DNA from: Acidobacteriota bacterium
Lineage (GTDB): Bacteria; Acidobacteriota; Blastocatellia; Pyrinomonadales; Pyrinomonadaceae
DNA length: 64,000 nucleotides
Direction of reading: 5' to 3'
Assembly: GCA_018269075.1 (NCBI GenBank)
Contig: JAFDVJ010000018.1
Span: forward strand, 1 to 64,000
The translations under genes were made by a program, and so were the position numbers. This document shows, one piece after another, positions 56,801 to 64,000 of the stretch. Position 1 is the stretch's first letter, and every line of letters begins with the position of its first letter. Below the pieces are notes generated by a model that saw only the letters and a list, made by a program, of their open reading frames with translations, did not search any database and was not told the origin of the DNA.

Positions 56801-57379
56801 AATCATCCGCTGGACGATTACCGGACGGTGCTCGACGACCTGAAAATTCGCAACATAGCCGACCGGGAGGATCTGGCCGTCGGCGAACGGGTGTTGATGG
56901 CGGGAATCATCTCCGGTTTTCAGGTTCGCCACAGTAAAAAAGGAAACCGATTTTGCATTTTCAGGCTGGAGGATCAGTCGGCCGGCGTTAAATGCCTGGC
57001 CTGGGCCGATACCTTTTCGAAGCATCAGGAGGTGTTAAAGGAGGATGAGATCGTGATCGTCGAGGCCAAAGTCGAGGCCAATGACGGCACCGAAATCACG
57101 CTGATTCTCGAGGAGGCCAGAAAATTGGGGGACGCCATTCCTCAGAAAGCGAAGAATATGGAGGTTTTTCTGCCGGTGCGGCAGCTTGAAGGCGTTTATC
57201 TCGATTCGGTTCTGACGGCATTGAGCAGGGAGCAGGGCAAATGCGAAGTTTATCTCAACTATAATTTAGAGGATAATTTGAACATCCGGATTTTTTCGGC
57301 GCCGTTGCGGGTCAACGGGTCGATCAAGCTTGAAAAACGGCTTCAGGAGCTCGGATGTCAGGTAAAATGGAATCTTTGA
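53834..57379 (+). CDS. dnaE: DNA polymerase III alpha subunit
   Basis: Replicative polymerase, 1181 residues. PHP domain ([22 protein letters not shown]), the polymerase active site [13 protein letters not shown] (~425), palm and fingers ([45 protein letters not shown]), a helix-hairpin-helix near ~870 and the OB domain (~980-1080, [18 protein letters not shown]). The C-terminal tail matches the beta-clamp/tau-binding part. It is DnaE1-like by length and PHP. The start has no strong ribosome site. accA follows 18 bp after the stop. Confidence 0.97.
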   Translation: [1181 protein letters not shown]

Positions 57380-57397
57380 TAATGAAATATTTGATAT

Positions 57398-58231
57398 ATG
57401 TCGAATGTAAATAAAAATGCTTTTGAGCGGGTTCAGGAAGCGAGGAACCCGGACAGACCCTATTCGCTTGATCTGTTAAGGGATATTTTTACGGATTTTG
57501 TCGAACTGCACGGGGATCGCCGCTACTCTGACGATGCCGCGCTGGTCGCCGGTTTGGCGAGGCTCGGCGATCTGCAGGTGGCGGTAATCGGGCAGCAGAA
57601 GGGGCGGGATATCAATGAGAGGCGATACCGCAACTTTGCGATGACGAAGCCCGAAGGCTATCGAAAGGCGGTTCGAATAATGAGGCTTGCCGAGAAGTTC
57701 GGGCGTCCGCTGGTGGCTTTTGTCGATACCCCCGGGGCCTATCCCGGGATCGATGCCGAAGAGCGCGGGCAGGCCGAGGCGATCGCCTACAATCTGCGCG
57801 AGATGGCCAATTTGCGGGTGCCGACCGTGGTCGTGGTCGTCGGCGAGGGCGGTTCCGGCGGGGCGTTGGCGATCGGCGTCGGAGATTATGTGCTGATGAT
57901 GGAAAATGCCGTCTATTCGGTCATAACTCCGGAGGGCTGTGCGGCAATTTTATGGAAGGATTCGACAAAGGCTCCGCGGGCGGCCGAGAGTCTGCGGTTG
58001 ACGGCCGCGGATTTGAAGTCTTTCGGGTTGGTTGACGAGATCGTCAGCGAGGGGGACGGCTGGAAGGTCCGGGACGATTCCAATGTCGAGTCGGTGGATC
58101 CGGTAACCCGGGAACTTGGCCGGAAAATCGATCAGAAGCTGCGCGAGTTGTTGAGATTGACGCCCGAGGAACTGCTGCGGAGCAGGTTTCGGAAATTTCG
58201 GAAAATGGGACGATGGGTGGGCGGTGAATAA
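57398..58231 (+). CDS. accA: Acetyl-CoA carboxylase carboxyltransferase alpha subunit, short form
   Basis: 277 residues compared with 319 in E. coli. Conserved blocks are [55 protein letters not shown] and [15 protein letters not shown]. It lacks the ~45-residue helical N-terminus; an in-frame stop just before the ATG shows that this is real. With AccD it moves carboxyl from biotin to acetyl-CoA, the first step of fatty acid synthesis. accD is not in the window. Probably co-transcribed with dnaE. Confidence 0.95.
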   Translation: MSNVNKNAFERVQEARNPDRPYSLDLLRDIFTDFVELHGDRRYSDDAALVAGLARLGDLQVAVIGQQKGRDINERRYRNFAMTKPEGYRKAVRIMRLAEKFGRPLVAFVDTPGAYPGIDAEERGQAEAIAYNLREMANLRVPTVVVVVGEGGSGGALAIGVGDYVLMMENAVYSVITPEGCAAILWKDSTKAPRAAESLRLTAADLKSFGLVDEIVSEGDGWKVRDDSNVESVDPVTRELGRKIDQKLRELLRLTPEELLRSRFRKFRKMGRWVGGE

Positions 58232-58252
58232 AATTCCCTGCCACCCATCGTC
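58209..58252. terminator. Hairpin between accA and ssb, probable terminator for both
   Basis: GACGATGGGTGG (58209-58220) pairs perfectly with CCACCCATCGTC (58241-58252) across a 20-nt loop that contains the accA stop, then TTGTTT. It is symmetric enough to end the convergent ssb transcript as well. The long loop makes it atypical. Confidence 0.55.
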
Positions 58253-58273
58253 TTGTTTCGATTGGATGCCGGC

Positions 58274-58723
58274 TTAAAACGGGATGTCGTCGTCGTTGTT
58301 GTTTTGCGGCGTATTTCCTGAAAATCCGCTGTAATCGCCGGTGCCAGAGCTGGTCGCGACGTTCGCTTGGGAAACGTGTTCGGTGTTTTCGCCGCGACCG
58401 TCGCCGAGGAATTGTATTTCGCTGCCCTGGACGGCGAGCGTGTAGCGGTTGTTGCCGTCCCGGTCGGTCCATTCTTCGAGCTGAAGACGCCCCTCGATGT
58501 AGATCTGCCGTCCCTTGGTCAGATATTTCGAGGCGGTTTCGGCCTGTTTGCCCCAGAGCGTGATTTTGAACCAGGTGACGATGTCCTGCCATTCTCCTGC
58601 CTTGTCTCTTTTTCGGTCGTTGACGGCGACTGAAAAATCGCAGACGGCATTCCCCTGAGGTGTATAGCGGAGTTCCGGATCCCGTCCCAGATTTCCGATG
58701 ATGGTAATTTTGTTGAAAGACAT
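58274..58723 (-). CDS. ssb: Single-stranded DNA-binding protein
   Basis: 149 residues. An OB fold (NKITIIGNLGRDPELRYT, the DIVTWFKITLWGKQAE strand) is followed by a Gly/Asn/Ser-rich linker and the acidic tip DDDIPF that docks repair and replication partners. Standard single-gene ssb. Convergent with accA. Confidence 0.97.
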   Translation of the reverse strand: MSFNKITIIGNLGRDPELRYTPQGNAVCDFSVAVNDRKRDKAGEWQDIVTWFKITLWGKQAETASKYLTKGRQIYIEGRLQLEEWTDRDGNNRYTLAVQGSEIQFLGDGRGENTEHVSQANVATSSGTGDYSGFSGNTPQNNNDDDIPF

Positions 58724-58906
58724 ATTTTTTATTTTCTCCGATTATGGTTTTGGTTGTTTGACTTGATATTTTAGCAAACTTTATCGGATATTAACCGCAT
58801 CCAGTGTATTGGTCAAGTCGGGGATTTTGAAATTACCGGCACGATTTTCGGGCACGGAAGCTTTTGGCGGCGGAGCCCTGGGTCTGGCTGAGGTAAGTTA
58901 GCGAGA

Positions 58907-59983
58907 ATGTGGAATAAAATATCGGTTTTTCTTTTTTTTATACTCTTTGTCGGGGCGGCGGCATCCCCGCAGAATGTCCTGCGGAGCGATCCGGCGAGCG
59001 GTTATCTGGGGAGTCCCCTGCGGAAGTGCTGGTCGGTCGAAGCCGGTTTGCGGGACAGCGGGAAATACGCGTCTGATAATAATCAAATCATTTATCTCAC
59101 CGAATTTAATGTTCTAAAAACACTGGATCCTTATTCCGGAAAACCAATCTGGTCCTCCGAACTCGGAGATTTAAAGTCCGCATCGATTGTTTTTGGAAGA
59201 CCGATCTTAATCTCTTCCCGAAGCGCCAACCAGCTCCTTGAGGTTAGAACCGTGGACAACGACACGGGACTTACCCTTAAAAAAACTTCCGTTGATCTGA
59301 ATAACCCACAGTTTCTCGGGCAAAGCGATAACGAATACTTAATTATCGATGTCAAGGGTGTAATTTATTCTCTCAACAAAAAGGATGGTACTCTGACAAT
59401 CGCCGAAAAGCCGGTTTTAGCCGGTCGGCTTCTTCTTGATAGCTGGCTGAAGGATATGGGCCCGGAGAATCCATCGGTATCCGATATCCGGCTTTTATCC
59501 TATATATCGGCAAATCCTGCGGTGAATGCAGATGCTTCTGCTTTTCTTCCGGACGGGGCTTTTTACATTATCGGCGACAGTCTGGGAACGGTCATTTCTT
59601 CGGATGCCGAACGGAAAGCAATCTACTGGAAGGTTCGGTTAGGGGGAGCGGTCAAGAGCATTACCGCTTCGGAAAACGGCTATTTAATATCCTGTTTGGA
59701 TAATTTTGTGTATCTGCTCGATCGGAAAACAGGCGATCTTCTCTGGAAACGTCGAATTGACGGGCGCCCCGCTTTTAACCCGATAATACGAGACGGCTTC
59801 GTCATTTTATCCGCTCTGGGAGACGAGTTTCTGCAAATCTTTAATTTGGATAACGGAAAGCCGGTCAATAAGATAAGGCTTGACAGCAATTCATTTATTC
59901 TGGGCGCTCCCCTTTTTTTCCAAAGGATGCTTATACTGCCGACGAACAGGGGTTTTGAGGGATTCGGAGTTGACTGCAAATAA
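58907..59983 (+). CDS. Secreted PQQ-like beta-propeller protein
   Basis: 358 residues with a signal peptide (ISVFLFFILFVGAAAS, cleaved near SPQ). The rest shows repeats of YLLDRKTGDLLWKRR and LDPYSGKPIWSSEL type, the BamB/quinoprotein propeller blades, about six or seven of them. BamB-like proteins help outer-membrane assembly, but PQQ-like blades are also found in unrelated sensors, so I leave the role open. The 183 bp upstream show no gene. A terminator follows at 59981. Confidence 0.75.
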   Translation: MWNKISVFLFFILFVGAAASPQNVLRSDPASGYLGSPLRKCWSVEAGLRDSGKYASDNNQIIYLTEFNVLKTLDPYSGKPIWSSELGDLKSASIVFGRPILISSRSANQLLEVRTVDNDTGLTLKKTSVDLNNPQFLGQSDNEYLIIDVKGVIYSLNKKDGTLTIAEKPVLAGRLLLDSWLKDMGPENPSVSDIRLLSYISANPAVNADASAFLPDGAFYIIGDSLGTVISSDAERKAIYWKVRLGGAVKSITASENGYLISCLDNFVYLLDRKTGDLLWKRRIDGRPAFNPIIRDGFVILSALGDEFLQIFNLDNGKPVNKIRLDSNSFILGAPLFFQRMLILPTNRGFEGFGVDCK

Positions 59984-60008
59984 AAAAAGCGGGCTTCGAA
60001 GGCCCGCT
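59981..60008 (-). terminator. Rho-independent terminator of the DUF465 gene
   Basis: On the minus strand AGCGGGC pairs with GCCCGCT and runs into TTTTTTTA, 13 bp beyond the stop at 60021. The plus strand has no T-tract there, so the propeller gene may use it only weakly. Confidence 0.75.
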
Positions 60009-60020
60009 CTCGGTTGATTT

Positions 60021-60257
60021 TCAGTGTGAAACTTTATTTGAATATTCGTTGATAATTGCGTACATCTCGTCCTTTACCGCCAGTTTCTTTTTTTTCAGGA
60101 CAGATTCTTCGAGCAGTTCCTCTTCGTTCGGGTATGTAAGTTCAGCCAGTTCTGTCAGTCTCCTTTCATAGTTCTGGTGTTTCTGGGCCAGTTCCCTGAA
60201 AATTTGATTCTCTTTAAGAAGCTCTTCCTTTAATGATTCAACAGTTGTTATGTCCAT
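60021..60257 (-). CDS. Small DUF465 (YdcH-like) protein
   Basis: 78 residues, mostly two helices: EELLKENQIFRELAQKHQNYERRL then a LxxKKLAVKDEMYAII end with KKKKL before it. This matches the short coiled hairpin of DUF465. No function is known for most members. It is monocistronic with its own terminator; the 95 bp before it show only promoter-like sequence. Confidence 0.75.
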   Translation of the reverse strand: MDITTVESLKEELLKENQIFRELAQKHQNYERRLTELAELTYPNEEELLEESVLKKKKLAVKDEMYAIINEYSNKVSH

Positions 60258-60352
60258 GGCGGTTTTTCCTCTTTTAGTTAAGATTTTTGGATCCGGTCTT
60301 TTGCTCGGATACAGTCAAATCTTATAACAGGGGGGATTGAAAATTCAAGTAA

Positions 60353-60838
60353 TCAACTTTTTTCTTTGGTCGAATGCCGGCATAGAATTACGCCGTCCTC
60401 ATCCGGATTCCGAAAGAGATTTTTTCTTATTCCGACTCTGACGAAATGGTGTTTTTCGTATAGGCTCAGAGCCTTTTTATTCGAAACCCGGGCTTCCAGA
60501 TACACTGATTCTACATCCGTCTCTTCGACGAGTCCGAGAAATTTTGACAGCAGGCGTGTTCCCAGTCCTTTCCCCTGGTTGTTTTTCCGGACTGCGATAT
60601 TGAGAATCTCGGCCGATGGGGGAACGTCGCTTCGATTTATACGTCCGATGATGAATCCCAAAGTTGTTTTTTCTGCTTGTGATTCTTCGGAACGATAAAA
60701 GGCTGCCAGGAAAATCGAATCTTCCAAATCGAGTTCGCTTAGGTAATCCGTCTCAGACCAGGGACAAAGAAAATTTTCGACTTCTATGTTCTTGATCTCG
60801 GGGATTGCCGGTGGATCTGGTTTTTCGAAGGATAACAT
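60353..60838 (-). CDS. rimI: Ribosomal-protein-alanine N-acetyltransferase-like GNAT
   Basis: 161 residues from the ATG at 60838; a TTG at 60844 is an alternative. The GNAT acetyl-CoA site is NIAVRKNNQGKGLGTRLLSK (Q/RxxGxG), and the C-terminal SVYLEARVSNKKALSLYEKHHFVRVGIRKN matches RimI, which acetylates the N-terminus of ribosomal protein S18. tsaB is just upstream, an order often seen. It is the last gene of the cassette from the right edge. Confidence 0.88.
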   Translation of the reverse strand: MLSFEKPDPPAIPEIKNIEVENFLCPWSETDYLSELDLEDSIFLAAFYRSEESQAEKTTLGFIIGRINRSDVPPSAEILNIAVRKNNQGKGLGTRLLSKFLGLVEETDVESVYLEARVSNKKALSLYEKHHFVRVGIRKNLFRNPDEDGVILCRHSTKEKS

Positions 60839-60892
60839 AATCAATAAGGTGAATAATTTAAGATAAATTGAAGAAGTTGGGCGTGGAATTTA

Positions 60893-61519
60893 TTAATCAT
60901 TATCAGACGCAAGTCGGCGTGCCGATTGAATCAGATCCTTCCCGAAATTTCTTTCACCGTTCAAAACTTCGAAGGGCAGCTCCTTCAGAAGATTTCCGGA
61001 TTGAAGAACCGATCCGGGCCCCGGATCGACAAGATAAACCTGGACGTTTGTTTTGAATACCTCTTTCAAATCAATTTCCTGAACCGGCAGTTTGATAAGT
61101 TCCGCAGATGTTCCGGTTCCATTTCCCCTTTCCCCGATAACGAAATCGCGAATGTACAGAAATCCGCCCGAAACAATCGCCAAACGACACGGGGCGGACA
61201 ATTTTTCCGAATAATAAACCGCCTCCGGCAAGCTCATCTCGTAGATCGCGCACCCGATTGCCCGGGCGAGCCCGCGGGCCGCCGCCATTCCGATCCTCAA
61301 ACCGGTCAAACTCCCCGGCCCGGTCGAGACCGCAACGCCGGAAACCGCTGCTAAAGCCAAACCGTTCGCTTTCAGTAATTGACCGAGTTCCCGAACCAGA
61401 TCGTCGGCCCGGGCTTTAATCCTCCCAAACCGCGCTTCCCCTCCGGCGAACAATCCGAAGCTCACGCCGCCGTCAGAACCGCCCGTCTCGATCGCTATCC
61501 ACAGCTCATTTTCTTTCAT
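60893..61519 (-). CDS. tsaB: tRNA threonylcarbamoyladenosine biosynthesis protein TsaB
   Basis: 208 residues of the YeaZ/TsaB family: AIETGGSDGGVSFG at the start (N-terminal ATPase-like strand), then GPGSLTGLRIGMAAARGLA. It is a scaffold for TsaD in making t6A37 on tRNAs. Residues after ~120 are divergent, as usual. Its start overlaps the nucleotidyltransferase stop by 14 bp, so the two are translationally linked, and rimI follows after 54 bp. Confidence 0.88.
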   Translation of the reverse strand: MKENELWIAIETGGSDGGVSFGLFAGGEARFGRIKARADDLVRELGQLLKANGLALAAVSGVAVSTGPGSLTGLRIGMAAARGLARAIGCAIYEMSLPEAVYYSEKLSAPCRLAIVSGGFLYIRDFVIGERGNGTGTSAELIKLPVQEIDLKEVFKTNVQVYLVDPGPGSVLQSGNLLKELPFEVLNGERNFGKDLIQSARRLASDND

Positions 61520-62396
61520 CAGATTCCGACTTTTGGTAAACCCCGATTATTCTCCTCAGCGACGGCATCAGCCTCGCCAAAACGCTTCCCAACTGGTAAT
61601 AGTATCTGACCCCGTGATAAAAACTGCCTTCCATCTCGACCGTCGCCTGAATCGGATTCGGCGGCACTCTTTTTAACAGCTGACGAAAAAAACGGCGGTT
61701 GAAACCAAGCACCGTATGCAAAGGCTCGAGGTGAACCGCGGAAGCCCATTCCTTCTCGATCGTTCCGATCACCCATCCCGGAACCTCCGCCGGCTCAAAT
61801 TCCGCCGGCAGCAGCTTTGTTTCCTGATATCGCTCGACCAGCTTTATTCCGAGCAGCAGCCACTCGCGACGTCTGACGCTCACGGATCCCCAAAACCTTT
61901 CCCAATCGAATTCCTCACGGTAGTTTTCAAGCAAATAAAAAAAGTCGAGCAGTTTGTCCCGCCGCACGCCGCCGTCATTGAGCCAGTGGACGATCAAAAT
62001 CCGCAGATGATCCTCGGGGCGCAGTATCCGAATCTGGCTTTCGTCCAGAGACACGATTCTCGAATTCTGATAAAAATCGGGCCACGATCCCGTATCGAAA
62101 CGGTCCAGTCCGCAATGCAGATCGATCACAAACCGCCGCGCTTCCTCTCCCCCGACCAGCTTCTTCGCTTGCCGGTACTGCGCCGGATCGACGCATAAAT
62201 CCAGATCCCCGAAAACGCGCCGGTATGCTTCCGGATATTCACGCGCGATCGCCCAGCCCTTGATTAAGATCGGCTCGATGCCGTTTTTTCTGAAGAGCTC
62301 GAATGCCCCCTTCACGTTTTCTTCGTAGATTCTGCTTCTCAAAAGAAGCCACTTTCGTTCATCCAGCTCATCTTTAACCGGATCATCTTCATTCAT
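61506..62396 (-). CDS. Nucleotidyltransferase-fold protein (NTP_transf_5-like)
   Basis: 296 residues from the ATG at 62396; a further in-frame start at 62486 would lie inside the PqqD gene. The core ILIKGWAIAREYPEAYRRVFGDLDLCVD carries the GxG/DxD pattern of minimal nucleotidyltransferases (two Asp in GDLDLCV), then HWLNDGGVRRDKLLDFFYLLEN, typical of the family found beside PqqD and HprK-like genes in modified-peptide clusters. Its reaction is unproven there. A ~35-residue helical lead (ERKWLLLRSRIYEENVKGAF) precedes. The PqqD gene is 64 bp upstream and tsaB overlaps its end. Confidence 0.75.
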   Translation of the reverse strand: MNEDDPVKDELDERKWLLLRSRIYEENVKGAFELFRKNGIEPILIKGWAIAREYPEAYRRVFGDLDLCVDPAQYRQAKKLVGGEEARRFVIDLHCGLDRFDTGSWPDFYQNSRIVSLDESQIRILRPEDHLRILIVHWLNDGGVRRDKLLDFFYLLENYREEFDWERFWGSVSVRRREWLLLGIKLVERYQETKLLPAEFEPAEVPGWVIGTIEKEWASAVHLEPLHTVLGFNRRFFRQLLKRVPPNPIQATVEMEGSFYHGVRYYYQLGSVLARLMPSLRRIIGVYQKSESDERK

Positions 62397-62460
62397 AAAA
62401 GCAGAAGGAGCAGCCAGGTCGCCCTGCGCTGCTCCTAAGTCAAAATCCAAATTTCCCCGA

Positions 62461-62940
62461 TTACGGAGCGCAAATATTACTGGCATTGCAGTTTACAGTC
62501 GAGGGACAGGCCGTCGCCACGCAGTCGCCGGGAACCAGACACGAACAGGACACGGCCGCCATCACGCTGGTCGGGGCGGTCAGCGAGGCAACGATCGGGA
62601 GCGCGACGACGGTCGCCAGACCGATCGTCTTGATGACGTCGCGCCGGGATCTTCCCTTCAAACCGTCGGCCGGAACGGTCTGCAGCAGTTCCTTGTCCTT
62701 GAGCTGGTCGATCGCCAGCCAGATCATATCTTCGGGAACGGCCGAACCCGTTTCATTTTCAAACAATTTTGTGATATCGCCGACGGAATTGTTGCCATCG
62801 CAGGATTTCCAGACAAACGCCGCCGTTTGGTTGAGGCAATGGGCCTTATTACTGTTCAGATCATAAACCAAAACCTCTTCGGACGTTTCCTGTACGACCA
62901 AACCTTCCTTTCGGGCGACAGGGACTTGTGAACTCTTCAT
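62461..62940 (-). CDS. PqqD-domain protein with Tat-like segment and six-Cys tail
   Basis: 159 residues from an ATG with a strong TAGGAGG. Residues ~5-90 are a PqqD domain (LVYDLNSNKAHCLNQTAAFV, then a winged helix), the peptide-recognition fold (RRE) of RiPP systems. Residues 98-104 read SRRDVIK, a Tat-like twin Arg, followed by a hydrophobic run (105-123) and AxA-like SVMAAV. The tail 131-159 has Cys at 132, 134, 140, 145, 151 and 157 in a Ser/Thr/Asn/Pro-rich sequence. So recognition domain, export-like segment and possible core are one chain. The Tat segment is internal, not N-terminal, which is odd. HprK-like and nucleotidyltransferase genes flank it. Confidence 0.7.
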   Translation of the reverse strand: MKSSQVPVARKEGLVVQETSEEVLVYDLNSNKAHCLNQTAAFVWKSCDGNNSVGDITKLFENETGSAVPEDMIWLAIDQLKDKELLQTVPADGLKGRSRRDVIKTIGLATVVALPIVASLTAPTSVMAAVSCSCLVPGDCVATACPSTVNCNASNICAP

Positions 62941-63006
62941 TGATTCCTCCTAAGTTTAGACAAAAAATATTTACAGTTTTTCAGTTTTAAATCATCAGCC
63001 AAATTT

Positions 63007-63834
63007 TTATAAGGCCTTCTTCTCAAAGAAACTCAACAACTTCAACGCAAAATCACTCGCCTCGCCTCTTTTCGATTTGACGATTATGGCACGATTTGCA
63101 GTTTTATTCAAGACTTTTAGTGAAAATTTTGGGTCATATCTGATTGGAATCGTATGAGATAGCAATTCCAAAACCCCAAAACCTCCATTTACATAGCGGG
63201 GCGCCCAGACGGCCCCTTGTTCATACTCGGTCAGCAATATCATCCCGACCGCCAAAGGCTCGACTCCCTTTTCTCCGCCAAATTCTTCGACCGGTAACTC
63301 TACTTGCTGATAATCGTCCACGATGCCGCGAACCGAAAGCGTTTTCGGAAAGGGATGAACCAGACCAGCTTCATCCAAAACCGCATACTCATCAGAATAA
63401 TATTTTGCGCCCAATTTAGTCAATTCCCTGACGAGGGTTGTCTTCCCGCCGAAACTCCGGCCGGGCAGGATCAGCGCCTTTCCCTTCCAGCCGACGACCC
63501 CTGCGTGCAGGAAAACGAACGATTTCGCGAACTCCGCCACGATCCGCCGGAGATACCCGAAAAAATAATTTATAAACGGGTTCTTATCATTCGAGTAGGT
63601 CAGCTTCTTCCGGCCCTCGAAAAGCACGTAGCGAAAATTTTTACTGGTTCTGACTGAGATCTTTCGTTCGATTCTCGTTCCCTTCGACCCGCTGAGACCG
63701 ACCGGAAAAATAAATTCGAGATTATCGTCGATCTCCCTCATCAGTCCCTCGGAAAAGCAGGATACCTTGAGACGAACGCCGTAAACCTCGAAACAGACGA
63801 AAAAACTACTTTTGCTTTCCCTAATTTCAAACAT
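63007..63834 (-). CDS. HPr kinase-like P-loop protein
   Basis: 275 residues. The ATP site is LPGRSFGGKTTLV (Walker A, ~123-135), preceded by FLHAGVVGW and followed by YYSDEYAVLDEAG, the HprK-like fold. The HPr-binding and phosphorylase loops are not seen, so it is not a classic regulator of sugar uptake. In lasso and other RiPP clusters such proteins phosphorylate or otherwise act on the precursor (family knowledge). AGGAAAA precedes the ATG. It overlaps the partial upstream gene by 8 bp and precedes the PqqD gene by 66 bp. Confidence 0.75.
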   Translation of the reverse strand: MFEIRESKSSFFVCFEVYGVRLKVSCFSEGLMREIDDNLEFIFPVGLSGSKGTRIERKISVRTSKNFRYVLFEGRKKLTYSNDKNPFINYFFGYLRRIVAEFAKSFVFLHAGVVGWKGKALILPGRSFGGKTTLVRELTKLGAKYYSDEYAVLDEAGLVHPFPKTLSVRGIVDDYQQVELPVEEFGGEKGVEPLAVGMILLTEYEQGAVWAPRYVNGGFGVLELLSHTIPIRYDPKFSLKVLNKTANRAIIVKSKRGEASDFALKLLSFFEKKAL

Positions 63835-64000
63835 TTTTCCTGTCCATCCTGATGCCGATCAATAACAGCGCCAGCGTTTCCGCCGCCAGCGCCAGCCAAA
63901 GCACCCCGAACGGCAGCATCAACCGTTCCGCTCCGATCAGAATCAACACCAGCGAAAGCGAAAAGCCGCCGTAGATCGATGTCACGGTTTTATGCATCAT
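63827..64000 (-). CDS. Partial small membrane protein at the right edge
   Basis: 57 codons are visible, ending in a TGA that overlaps the HprK-like start by 8 bp. The stretch has two hydrophobic segments (FSLSLVLILIGA and MLPFGVLWLALAAETLALLLIG) and a basic end RMDRKN. An ATG lies exactly at 64000, so the gene may be complete or continue. I cannot name it. Its overlap ties it to the cassette. Confidence 0.6.
   Translation of the reverse strand: MMHKTVTSIYGGFSLSLVLILIGAERLMLPFGVLWLALAAETLALLLIGIRMDRKNV

Overview
The window looks like a chromosomal segment of a Gram-negative, GC-rich bacterium. My best guess is the Acidobacteriota, probably class Blastocatellia. The reasons are a mix of outer-membrane functions (an Mla/MCE lipid transporter, an LptF-LptG fusion, an O-antigen ligase-like protein), Ser/Thr kinases with zinc-ribbon, PEGA and FHA modules, an FG-GAP protein built of DGDGKxDxxxFR repeats, and a DUF4956 membrane protein. 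The phylum is inferred from gene content, not from a marker such as 16S rRNA, which is absent.

Layout. 0-2.1 kb: 3' part of tpiA, secG, tRNA-Leu(GAG) and a secreted tyrosine phosphatase-like protein. 2.2-7.1 kb: a DUF4956 membrane protein, an exported protein with atypical-kinase motifs, polyphosphate kinase and a zinc-ribbon thioredoxin. 7.1-10.2 kb: mlaE-mlaF-mlaD on the minus strand, with an odd tandem/inverted repeat between mlaF and mlaD. 10.3-12.2 kb: ECF sigma factor, zinc-finger anti-sigma factor and Spy-like periplasmic protein. 12.4-18.0 kb: a hydrolase, tRNA-Lys(CTT), two Ser/Thr kinases separated by a zinc-ribbon membrane protein, and a glycosyltransferase. 18.0-35.4 kb: a long minus-strand run that reads as more AT-rich than its flanks (O-antigen ligase, SIS isomerase/deaminase, YihY, mutS, LURP-one-like, Mrr-like nuclease candidate, acyltransferase, alr, acyl-CoA carboxylase beta, DUF402, UspA, MarR, transaldolase, FAH, FN3 lipoprotein, hslU, hslV).

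35.5-41.1 kb, plus strand: a C26 peptidase overlapping namZ (wall recycling), two small membrane proteins, recO and a fused lptF-lptG. 41.2-43.7 kb: metK-ahcY, the methyl cycle. 44.0-46.7 kb: a solitary Cys-type formate dehydrogenase alpha subunit. 46.7-49.6 kb: the emptiest part, with a truncated transposase, an FG-GAP protein, and about 0.5 kb and 1 kb without convincing genes but with several strong hairpins. 49.6-52.4 kb: a small caspase/DUF4347-like protein, parA-parB and a BFN-domain protein. 52.5-58.7 kb: miaB, dnaE, accA, ssb. 58.9-64 kb: a beta-propeller protein, DUF465, rimI, tsaB, and then a cassette reaching the right edge: a nucleotidyltransferase, a PqqD-domain protein, an HprK-like ATPase and a partial membrane protein.

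The best candidate for an undescribed system is this last cassette. Its 159-residue middle protein joins a PqqD (RRE-like) domain, a Tat-like SRRDVIK plus hydrophobic segment and a six-cysteine tail, as if leader, recognition domain and core of a modified peptide were one chain. Other leads are the kinase-like protein beside DUF4956 and ppk, the 44-bp perfect palindrome at the marR promoter, and the hairpin-rich gene-poor zone at 48.6-49.6 kb. No CRISPR array, complete insertion sequence, rRNA or prophage was found.
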